A program made the position numbers and the translations under genes. The notes beneath the pieces are model-generated. The model ran no database searches and was not told the DNA's origin. It saw only the letters and a program-made list of their open reading frames with translations. A DNA stretch of 7,711 nt from Actinomycetota bacterium (lineage in GTDB: Bacteria > Actinomycetota > Thermoleophilia > Gaiellales > Gaiellaceae), in assembly GCA_013695295.1 (NCBI GenBank), contig JACDAS010000297.1, positions 1 through 7,711 of the forward strand. The letters are read 5' to 3'. Below are positions 1 to 5,177 of this stretch, piece after piece. Numbering within the stretch: position 1 is the first letter of the stretch; the number at the start of each line of letters is the position of its first letter.

Positions 1-12
1 CCGGAGGCGTGA
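1..12 (+). CDS. C-terminal end of an upstream gene (possibly pgk), partial
   Basis: Read in the frame ccg-gag-gcg-tga, the first 12 bases give Pro-Glu-Ala and then a TGA stop at 10-12. That stop overlaps the tpiA ATG at 12-14 (TGATG), the usual arrangement of translationally coupled genes. In many bacteria phosphoglycerate kinase directly precedes tpiA and gpmI, so pgk is the natural candidate. Three residues cannot identify a protein, so the gene name is inference from gene order only. Confidence 0.4.
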   Translation, partial: PEA

Positions 13-722
13 TGTTGGTTGCGGGAAACTGGAAGATGTACAAGGGGACGTCCGAGACGGTCGAGTTCTGCACGGCGCTGGCCGAGCGGCTCGAGGCGAT
101 CGACGGCGTCGACGTCGCGGTTTGCCCGCCGTACACGGCGCTCGCGGCGGCGGTTCGCACACTGGCCGGGACAGAGATCGCGGTCGCCGCTCAGAACGTC
201 CACTGGGCCGAGGAGGGTGCCTACACCGGCGAAATCTCCGCGCCCATGCTGCGCGAGCTCGGTGTCTACGGCGCGATCGTCGGCCACTCGGAGCGCCGCC
301 AGTACTTCGGGGAGACGGACGAGACCGTCGCGCGGCGCGCCGAGGCGGGCCTCGACGCCGGCCTGCACATGATCGCCTGCGTCGGCGAGACGGGGCCCGA
401 GCGAAAAGGGGGTCAGACCGAGGCGGTGCTGAGAAGACAGGTCTCCGTGCTGAGGCCCGACGACAACCTCGTGATCGCCTACGAGCCTGTGTGGGCGATC
501 GGGACCGGGTTGAGCGCGACGCCCGAGCTCGCCCAGGAGGCGCACGCGCTGATCAAGAGCCTGCTCGAGGTGCCGGTGCTCTACGGGGGCTCGGTGAAGC
601 CCGAGAACGCGGCCGAGCTGCTCGCGCAGCCGGCGGTCGACGGGGCGCTCGTCGGCGGCGCGTCGCTCGACGTCGAGTCGTTCGTGGCGATTTGCGAAGC
701 AGCGGCGCGCACCCCCCGGTAG
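12..722 (+). CDS. tpiA: triosephosphate isomerase
   Basis: This cytosolic glycolytic and gluconeogenic enzyme interconverts dihydroxyacetone phosphate and glyceraldehyde 3-phosphate. The 236-residue product has every catalytic landmark of the TIM barrel: AGNWKM near the N-terminus (Lys8), VGHSERR (electrophile His92), YEPVWAIGTG (general base Glu158 and the start of flexible loop 6), and YGGSVKPENA (phosphate-binding Gly192-Gly193). It ends in the typical GALVGGASL segment and final helix. ATG at 12 is chosen because it overlaps the upstream TGA and lies 4 nt after GGAGG (3-7). GTG at 9 and TTG at 15 are alternatives; TTG has the better ribosome-site spacing. The protein is a little short for the family (about 250 residues). 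The missing residues appear to be between the helix ending IKSLLEV and the strand PVLYGGS. The 3' end overlaps gpmI, indicating an operon. Confidence 0.96.
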   Translation: MLVAGNWKMYKGTSETVEFCTALAERLEAIDGVDVAVCPPYTALAAAVRTLAGTEIAVAAQNVHWAEEGAYTGEISAPMLRELGVYGAIVGHSERRQYFGETDETVARRAEAGLDAGLHMIACVGETGPERKGGQTEAVLRRQVSVLRPDDNLVIAYEPVWAIGTGLSATPELAQEAHALIKSLLEVPVLYGGSVKPENAAELLAQPAVDGALVGGASLDVESFVAICEAAARTPR

Positions 723-2161
723 TCCTCGTCGTCCTCGACGGCTGGGGCCTCGCACCGCCCGGCCCCGGGAACGCGGTCGAGCTCGCCCGGACGCCCGTGT
801 TCGACCGGCTCTGGAGCACCTGTCCGCGGACGCAGCTCGACGCCTCCGGGGAGGCGGTCGGCCTGCCTCCCGGGCAGATGGGCAACTCGGAGGTCGGCCA
901 TCTGACGATCGGCTCCGGCCGGGTGCTCTACCAGGATCTGATGCGCGTCAACACGGCGATCGAGTCCGGGAGCTTCTATGAAAACCCGGCCCTGCTCGGC
1001 GCCTTCGATCGCGTCCGAGCGCGCGGGTCGCGCCTTCACCTGCTCGGGCTCGTCTCCCGCGGGGGGGTCCACTCGCACATCGATCATCTCAAGGCGCTGC
1101 TCGAGCTCGCCCGCCGGCAGGGACTCGGGGAGCGCACGTTCGTCCACGCCTTCACGGATGGACGGGACGTGTCTCCCGGCGCGGCCGAGCGCGATCTCGC
1201 CGAGCTTCCTGCCGCACGGCTCGCGACCGTGGCGGGCCGGTACTACGCCATGGATCGAGACGGGCGGTGGGACCGGACCGACCGGGCGCTGGCGGCGCTT
1301 CTCCACGGCGGCGACGAGCACGCCGCGGATGCCGTCACGGCAATGCGGGCAAGCACGGCGCGGGGCATCACCGACGAGTTCGTCGAGCCCACGGTGATCG
1401 ACGGACGACCGCGCATCGCGCCCGGGGACGCCGCGATCTTCTTCAACTTCCGTTCGGACCGGGGGCGGCAGCTGTCCGAGCGCCTGCTCGCTGCCGGGAT
1501 CGACCTGACCACGATGACCCGCTACAGCGAGGATCTCGACTGCCCGGTTGCGTTCGGCGAACAGCAGGTCGTGGGCACCTTGGCCCAGGCGCTCTCCGAC
1601 CGGGGCCTGCGGCAGCTGCACGCGGCCGAGACCGAGAAGTACGCCCACGTGACGTACTTCCTGAACGGCGGCCGGGAGGAGGAGTGGCCGGGCGAGACGA
1701 GGATCCTCGTGCCCTCGCCGCGCGACGTGCCGAGCTACGACCTGAAGCCCGAGATGTCGGCGCCGGAGCTCGCCCGGCGCTTCGCGGCCGAGGTGGGGGA
1801 GGGCTACGCGTTCGGGATCGTCAACTTCGCGAATCCGGACATGGTCGGCCACACGGGCGTGATCGCGGCCGCGATCCGGGCGGTCGAGGCCGCCGACGCG
1901 GGGCTCGGCACGGTCGTGCGAGCCGTCGACGCCGCGGGAGGAGTCTGCCTCGTGACCGCCGACCACGGCAATGCCGAGGAGATGCTGGAGGACGACGGCA
2001 CCCCGAACACCGCCCATTCGACGAACCCGGTCCCGCTCGTGGCGACCGGCACGAATGGGGCCGCGCTGGCTAGTGGCACTCTCAGCGACCTGGCTCCGAC
2101 TGTTCTCGCCCTGCTGGGCGTGGCGAGGCCACCTCAGATGACCGGAAGCCCGCTTCTGTAA
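692..2161 (+). CDS. gpmI: 2,3-bisphosphoglycerate-independent phosphoglycerate mutase
   Basis: This cytosolic enzyme interconverts 3- and 2-phosphoglycerate through a phosphoserine intermediate and uses two Mn ions, as in the alkaline phosphatase superfamily. Visible in order are VVLDGWG (metal ligand Asp16), MGNSEVGH (nucleophile Ser66), HAFTDGRDVSP, RYYAMDRDGRWDRT, FFNFRSDRGRQL, EKYAHVTYF, NPDMVGHTG (Asp383, His387), TADHGN (Asp424, His425) and AHSTNPVP (His442). All expected ligands are present. At 489 residues it is slightly below the usual 510. The start is uncertain: the reading frame is open far upstream, but the conserved N-terminus begins at PVVLVVLDGWG, and TTG at 692 is the nearest start codon in frame. 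It has no convincing ribosome site. That start gives a 31-nt overlap with tpiA, consistent with translational coupling. No clear terminator follows the TAA. Confidence 0.95.
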   Translation: MRSSGAHPPVVLVVLDGWGLAPPGPGNAVELARTPVFDRLWSTCPRTQLDASGEAVGLPPGQMGNSEVGHLTIGSGRVLYQDLMRVNTAIESGSFYENPALLGAFDRVRARGSRLHLLGLVSRGGVHSHIDHLKALLELARRQGLGERTFVHAFTDGRDVSPGAAERDLAELPAARLATVAGRYYAMDRDGRWDRTDRALAALLHGGDEHAADAVTAMRASTARGITDEFVEPTVIDGRPRIAPGDAAIFFNFRSDRGRQLSERLLAAGIDLTTMTRYSEDLDCPVAFGEQQVVGTLAQALSDRGLRQLHAAETEKYAHVTYFLNGGREEEWPGETRILVPSPRDVPSYDLKPEMSAPELARRFAAEVGEGYAFGIVNFANPDMVGHTGVIAAAIRAVEAADAGLGTVVRAVDAAGGVCLVTADHGNAEEMLEDDGTPNTAHSTNPVPLVATGTNGAALASGTLSDLAPTVLALLGVARPPQMTGSPLL

Positions 2162-2177
2162 AGGACTCTCGGCCCTC

Positions 2178-2195
2178 GGGTAAGTCCGGGGTAAG
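2178..2195 (+). repeat. tandem GGGTAAG direct repeat upstream of the sigma gene
   Basis: GGGTAAG occurs at 2178-2184 and again at 2189-2195, 11 bp apart (about one helical turn). The repeat sits roughly 50-70 bp before the predicted transcription start of the sigma gene. That spacing and position would suit an activator binding a direct repeat, but no family is recognised and a short repeat in GC-rich DNA may be chance. Confidence 0.3.
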
Positions 2196-2211
2196 GTCGT
2201 CGTGAATACGC

Positions 2212-2227
2212 TGCATACAAGCATGCA
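2212..2227. promoter_or_regulatory. palindrome TGCAT-N6-ATGCA, candidate operator
   Basis: This is a perfect 5-bp inverted repeat, TGCAT (2212-2216) and ATGCA (2223-2227), with a 6-bp spacer. It lies between the expected -35 region and the -10 hexamer of the sigma gene promoter. A dimeric regulator bound there would block RNA polymerase. It is in the least GC-rich stretch of the window. The regulator is unknown; autoregulation is not shown. Confidence 0.35.
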
Positions 2228-2233
2228 CGGCGC

Positions 2234-2239
2234 TATACT
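2234..2239 (+). promoter_or_regulatory. -10 element of the sigma gene promoter
   Basis: TATACT matches the housekeeping -10 consensus TATAAT at 5 of 6 bases. Only a weak -35 (CTGCAT at 2211-2216, 17-bp spacer) is present. Transcription would start about 2246, one or two bases before the TTG start at 2248, giving an essentially leaderless mRNA. That fits the lack of a Shine-Dalgarno sequence there. Confidence 0.55.
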
Positions 2240-2247
2240 GCTGAACC

Positions 2248-2832
2248 TTGTCACTGCCCCAACCCGATCTCGGGGTTCTCCGGAAGGCGCAGAAGGGCGA
2301 TGAGCGCGCGTTCTCGCTGATCCTCCGGGCCTACGAGCGGCCGGTCTTCAACTACGTCCTGAGGCTCGTCGGCGATCGCTCGCTCGCCGAGGATCTGACG
2401 CAGGAGGTCTTCCTCCGGGTCTTCCAGGGACTGCCGAACTTCTCGCTGCGGTGCCGGTTCACGACGTGGCTCTTCCAGGTGACGAAGAACCGCGTGCTGG
2501 ACGAGCTGCGGGCAAACGAGCGGCGCCCCCGCACCCTCGTCGCGCTCGACGACGTGCCGCCGCTTGAGGTCGTCGACCAGCCCTTCGAGCGGATGGAGAC
2601 GATCGACGCGCTCTGGCGGGCGGTCGAGGAGCTGAACCACGACCTGAAGATGGCGCTGCTGCTCCGAGACGTCGTCGGCCTCTCGTACACCGAGATCGCC
2701 GACACGCTCGAGACCACGCTCGCCACCGTGAAGTGGCGGATCTACAAGGCTCGCGAGGACGTCCAGCTCGCGCTCGTCCGCGAGGGCGTGGTCGTCGGGC
2801 GCAAGGCGGCGGACGCCGCCGAGACCCTCTAG
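2248..2832 (+). CDS. RNA polymerase sigma factor, sigma-70 family, ECF type
   Basis: This 194-residue protein would direct RNA polymerase to a specific promoter set. Residues about 12-90 form region 2 (KGDERAFSLILRAYERPVF, then DLTQEVFLRVF, the core-binding part, then RCRFTTWLFQVTKNRVLDELR, which contacts the -10). After a short linker, residues about 115-175 form region 4, with a helix-turn-helix at GLSYTEIADTLETTLATVKW that would read the -35. There is no region 1 or 3 and no membrane segment. A TGA lies just upstream in frame (2242-2244) and no other ATG, GTG or TTG precedes the conserved region, so TTG at 2248 is effectively forced; CTG at 2254 is the only nearby alternative. There is no ribosome site. 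No anti-sigma gene is adjacent: the next gene runs the opposite way, and the two stop codons overlap. The regulon and signal cannot be told from sequence. Confidence 0.9.
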   Translation: MSLPQPDLGVLRKAQKGDERAFSLILRAYERPVFNYVLRLVGDRSLAEDLTQEVFLRVFQGLPNFSLRCRFTTWLFQVTKNRVLDELRANERRPRTLVALDDVPPLEVVDQPFERMETIDALWRAVEELNHDLKMALLLRDVVGLSYTEIADTLETTLATVKWRIYKAREDVQLALVREGVVVGRKAADAAETL

Positions 2833-3560
2833 ACGCCCTCGGCGAGGCGGTCGGCGAGCGCCGCCGGGAGCCCCCGCTGGCGCAGCTCGGCCTGCGTCCG
2901 GCCGATCGGGTACTCGACCCGGCCGAATTGCGCGCGCCCCGTAGCCAGGTCGAGCAGCAGGTAGGACGCGCGCGGGTCGCCGTCCCGGGGCTGGCCGACC
3001 GAGCCCGGATTGAGCAGCCACCGCCCGGCACCGAGATCGACCTCGGAACCCGCCGCGGCGAGCCCTCCACCGAGCTCCCCGCCCGGCTCGAGCCCGATCG
3101 CGAGCGGCACGTGGCTGTGGCCGACGAGGACGATCTCCGCCCGCGTCAGGCGGAAGGCGTCGGCGGCCGCCTCGGCGGAGATGACGTAGTCCCAGATCGG
3201 ATCGCGCGGGCTTGCGTGGAAGAGCTCGGTGCCCGGTGCGGTCGCCTGAGGGGTGAGAGGCTCGAGGTACGCGCGCGCCCCGGGGCTCAGCACGCTGCGG
3301 GTCCAGAGCGCGGCCGCCGCAGCGTCCGGTGAGAACTCGTCGAGGTCGAGCGAGCCGAGGACGCCGAGGTCGTGGTTGCCGGCCAGCGAGACCGAGGCCC
3401 GCGCGGCGACGCGCTCGCAGCAGGCATTCGGCCGCGGCCCGTAGCCGACCACGTCGCCGAGCGACCAGAGCGTGTCGGCCCCTTCGCTCTCGAGTGCACG
3501 GAACACCGCCTCGAGGGCGTGCAGGTTACCGTGGATGTCCGAGATGACCGCGACGCGCAT
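2829..3560 (-). CDS. metallophosphoesterase, calcineurin-like family
   Basis: This 243-residue cytosolic protein is a dinuclear metal-dependent phosphoesterase. It shows the ordered family motifs: SDIHGN (Asp8, His10), LGDVVGYGP (Asp36), AGNHD (Asn62, His63), a HASP segment, VGHSHVP, and LNPGSVGQPRDGDPRASYLLLD. This set is typical of the YfcE-like/Metallophos_2 group, whose members act as phosphodiesterases or phosphatases on varied substrates; the substrate here is unknown. ATG at 3558-3560 is preferred because family members start at MRVAVISDIHG. A GTG at 3582-3584 would add 8 residues. A GAAGAG 4 nt before the ATG is a weak ribosome site. Its stop shares CTAG (2829-2832) with the sigma gene stop, and its start shares CATG (3558-3561) with the protease start. 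It is opposite in strand to both neighbours, so it must have its own promoter. Confidence 0.92.
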   Translation of the reverse strand: MRVAVISDIHGNLHALEAVFRALESEGADTLWSLGDVVGYGPRPNACCERVAARASVSLAGNHDLGVLGSLDLDEFSPDAAAAALWTRSVLSPGARAYLEPLTPQATAPGTELFHASPRDPIWDYVISAEAAADAFRLTRAEIVLVGHSHVPLAIGLEPGGELGGGLAAAGSEVDLGAGRWLLNPGSVGQPRDGDPRASYLLLDLATGRAQFGRVEYPIGRTQAELRQRGLPAALADRLAEGV

Positions 3561-4764
3561 GGGGCTCTTCGGGCGGCTTGCCACCCTAACCGTGCTCGCC
3601 GCCGGGTGGTCGACCGCGGCCTACCTGCTCTGGGCGAGCAGCATCGTTCCCGACGGCCTCGAACTGCCCGACGTCGACCCACATGCGTACCTCCCCGACC
3701 GCATCCTCGCGCGAGCCAACTCCTTCGAGCGCTTCCTCCGTTGGAACTTCGCGCTCTCGACGGTGGCGCTCTTCGGCGCCCTCGCCTTCTACGCCCGCCG
3801 CGGCGAGCGCTTCATGCGCGAGTCCGCGGCGGGCCGGATCGGCACGGGGATGCTGCTCGGGATGCTCGGATTTGCGATCGTCTGGATCACGCAGCTGCCG
3901 TTCTCGATCGCGAGCTTCTGGTGGGCGCGGCGCTACGGACTTGCCGAGGGGGACTACTTCTCGTACGTCTTCGGCGACTGGCTCGTGCTCGGGTTCACCT
4001 TCCTGTCGCTCTGCCTCGCCCTTCTGATCGTGATGGGCCTGGCAGGTTGGATCGGACGCTGGTGGTGGGTGCTCGGCGGACCCGTGTTCGTCGGGATCGC
4101 GGCGCTCTTCCTCTTCGTCTTTCCCTACCTCAGCGACCTCGACCGTCCGCGCGACCGTGCGCTCGTGGCCCAGGGTCGCGCGATCGCCGCGAAGACCGGC
4201 GTCGACGATGTGCCACTTCGGATCGAGAAGGTCTCGGACCAGACGAAGCTCGTGAACGCCTGGGCCGCGGGCTTCGGCCCGAGCCGGCGCGTCGTCCTCT
4301 GGGACACCCTCCTCGACGGCCGCTTCTCCGACGAGGAGGTGGGTGTCGTCATCGCGCACGAGTACGGACACCACGCTCGGGCCCACCTGTCGAAGGGCCT
4401 GGCGTGGTACGCGCTCTTCGCGATTCCGGGAGCCTTCCTGATCGAGCTCCTCACGCGGCGGAAGGGTGGGATGCGGAACCCCGCCGCCGTCCCCCTCTCA
4501 CTGCTCGTCCTCGTTGCGCTCCAGTTCGTCGCCTTGCCCGTCGACAACGTGATCTCGCGCCGCATGGAGGCCGAGGCGGACTGGACGGCGCTCGAGACGA
4601 CCCGCCGGCCGAAGGCGGCCGAGCGCCTCTTCGCCGGGTTCACGCGCACGAGCCTGTCCGACCCCCACCCGCCGACGTGGTCGTACGTCCTGCTCGACTC
4701 CCATCCGACGATCGAGCAGCGAATCGCGATGGCCGAGGCCTGGGCCGCGCGCCGCGGGCGCTAG
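3559..4764 (+). CDS. M48 family membrane metalloprotease (Ste24/CAAX protease-like)
   Basis: This 401-residue integral membrane zinc protease resembles the Ste24 (CAAX prenyl protease 1) branch of family M48. Hydrophobic segments lie near residues 6-28, 60-80, 95-120, 140-165 and 170-192. The catalytic HEYGH motif (zinc ligands His267 and His271, catalytic Glu268) follows the conserved block NAWAAGFGPSRRVVLWDTLL. Two more hydrophobic segments come next, then SRRMEAEAD, with Glu337 as probable third zinc ligand and Asp341 conserved. The C-terminus carries a SHPTIEQRIAMAEAW segment typical of the family. Bacterial members are thought to degrade membrane proteins; prenylated substrates are not implied. 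The start is uncertain: ATG 3559 overlaps the divergent phosphoesterase start, ATG 3544 would add 5 residues, and neither has a good ribosome site. GTG 3592 would cut into the first membrane segment. Confidence 0.92.
   Translation: MGLFGRLATLTVLAAGWSTAAYLLWASSIVPDGLELPDVDPHAYLPDRILARANSFERFLRWNFALSTVALFGALAFYARRGERFMRESAAGRIGTGMLLGMLGFAIVWITQLPFSIASFWWARRYGLAEGDYFSYVFGDWLVLGFTFLSLCLALLIVMGLAGWIGRWWWVLGGPVFVGIAALFLFVFPYLSDLDRPRDRALVAQGRAIAAKTGVDDVPLRIEKVSDQTKLVNAWAAGFGPSRRVVLWDTLLDGRFSDEEVGVVIAHEYGHHARAHLSKGLAWYALFAIPGAFLIELLTRRKGGMRNPAAVPLSLLVLVALQFVALPVDNVISRRMEAEADWTALETTRRPKAAERLFAGFTRTSLSDPHPPTWSYVLLDSHPTIEQRIAMAEAWAARRGR
3583..3588 (-). promoter_or_regulatory. possible -10 for the metallophosphoesterase gene
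   Basis: On the minus strand TAGGGT fits the minimal TANNNT pattern. It would start transcription near 3576, about 16 nt before the ATG. It lies inside the first codons of the divergent protease gene because there is no intergenic DNA. No good -35 is seen, so this is tentative. Confidence 0.2.
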
Positions 4765-4790
4765 GAGCGCGGTCGGGGCCCCACGCGCTC
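4765..4790 (+). terminator. GC-rich hairpin after the M48 protease gene
   Basis: Immediately after the TAG, GAGCGCG (4765-4771) pairs with CGCGCTC (4784-4790), a 7-bp stem. The loop contains a second perfect palindrome, GGGGCCCC (4775-4782). There is no T-tract after it, so it may be a U-less terminator, as proposed for high-GC actinobacteria, or simply a 3'-end stabiliser. Confidence 0.45.
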
Positions 4791-4800
4791 GTCCGGTCGG

Positions 4801-4836
4801 GTCAGACGGCTCACGAGCAGAGCCCGTGATCCTGAC
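4801..4836. terminator. second hairpin in the convergent gap
   Basis: GTCAG (4801-4805) pairs with CTGAC (4832-4836), and inside it TCACG (4811-4815) pairs with CGTGA (4825-4829). The result is a two-part stem with an internal loop. It lies 22 nt past the stop of the minus-strand DUF3467 gene and could end that transcript. No T-tract flanks it on either strand. Confidence 0.3.
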
Positions 4837-4857
4837 GCGGGCATCGCACGCGACGCC

Positions 4858-5157
4858 CTAGCGGTCGGGCGTTCCGGGTGTCTCGGGGAGGTTCTTGATC
4901 CCCTGCGTGGTCGTCCACTTCGACCAGGAGTCGCTCATCGCGTCGAGCAGTTCCTTCATGAAGCGTGGGGAGAGGTTCACCCGCGACACGACCACTCCGG
5001 GCACGTCGCCCTCCTCGACCTCGTGGTCGATGCGCGCGAACGTGACCGTGAACTCGTAGTCCGAGAAGCTGATGTTGGCGAAGTTCGAGTAGACCCCGGC
5101 CAGATGGGCGGGATCGAGGTGGATGTTCAGCTGCCGCTCGACGCCGTCTCCGTTCAC
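4858..5157 (-). CDS. DUF3467 domain protein
   Basis: This small soluble protein of 99 residues has unknown function. It follows the DUF3467 pattern: an LNIHLD strand, then AGVYSNFANISFSDYEFTVTF (the family's xYSNxxxIxHSxxEFxxDF-like block), then a GVVVSRVNLSPRFMKELLDAM segment equivalent to the family's xxSRIxLxPxHAKxLLxAL. The assignment is by recall of the pattern, not by a search. There is no signal peptide or membrane segment, and the last 20 or so residues are polar and probably disordered. GTG at 5155-5157 is chosen because it sits just before the conserved strand and 7 nt after a TAGTAT -10-like hexamer on the minus strand, giving a leaderless or near-leaderless mRNA. GTG at 5179-5181, 8 codons upstream, has a GGGGG tract close by but would overlap the channel start. 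The gene is divergent from the channel gene across 18 bp. Confidence 0.78.
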   Translation of the reverse strand: MNGDGVERQLNIHLDPAHLAGVYSNFANISFSDYEFTVTFARIDHEVEEGDVPGVVVSRVNLSPRFMKELLDAMSDSWSKWTTTQGIKNLPETPGTPDR

Positions 5158-5159
5158 CG

Positions 5160-5177
5160 ACGGGATACTACTCCCGT
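5160..5177. promoter_or_regulatory. palindromic bidirectional promoter/operator between DUF3467 and channel genes
   Basis: ACGGGA (5160-5165) and TCCCGT (5172-5177) form a perfect 6-bp inverted repeat with a 6-bp spacer, centred in the 18-bp gap between the two divergent starts. The centre holds GATACT (5164-5169) on the plus strand and TAGTAT (5170-5165) on the minus strand, each matching TATAAT at 4 of 6 positions. Each lies 6-7 nt before its GTG start. The minus direction has a weak -35 (GTGAAG, 5192-5187, 16-bp spacer); no -35 is seen for the plus direction. Confidence 0.45.

Noticed and set aside
122..691. Open extension of the gpmI frame across most of tpiA
   Set aside because: The translation is arginine- and glycine-rich, low-complexity sequence unlike any enzyme, as expected for a shifted frame in GC-rich DNA. 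tpiA is clearly the real gene there, so a tpiA-gpmI fusion is not supported.
2162..2200. Intrinsic terminator after gpmI
   Set aside because: I found no stem longer than 3-4 bp and no T-tract; the C/G runs do not pair well.
581..2254. Long minus-strand open frame opposite gpmI
   Set aside because: It mirrors the coding pattern of gpmI and shows no recognisable motifs; gpmI has all its catalytic residues.
3372..4829. Long plus-strand open frame overlapping the phosphoesterase and M48 genes
   Set aside because: Its product is almost entirely R, A, P and G. The M48 protease frame in the same interval has HEXXH and membrane segments.
5023..5175. Upstream extension of the channel frame into the DUF3467 gene
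   Set aside because: The added residues are charged, precede the first membrane segment and match no family N-terminus. GTG 5176 gives the expected length.
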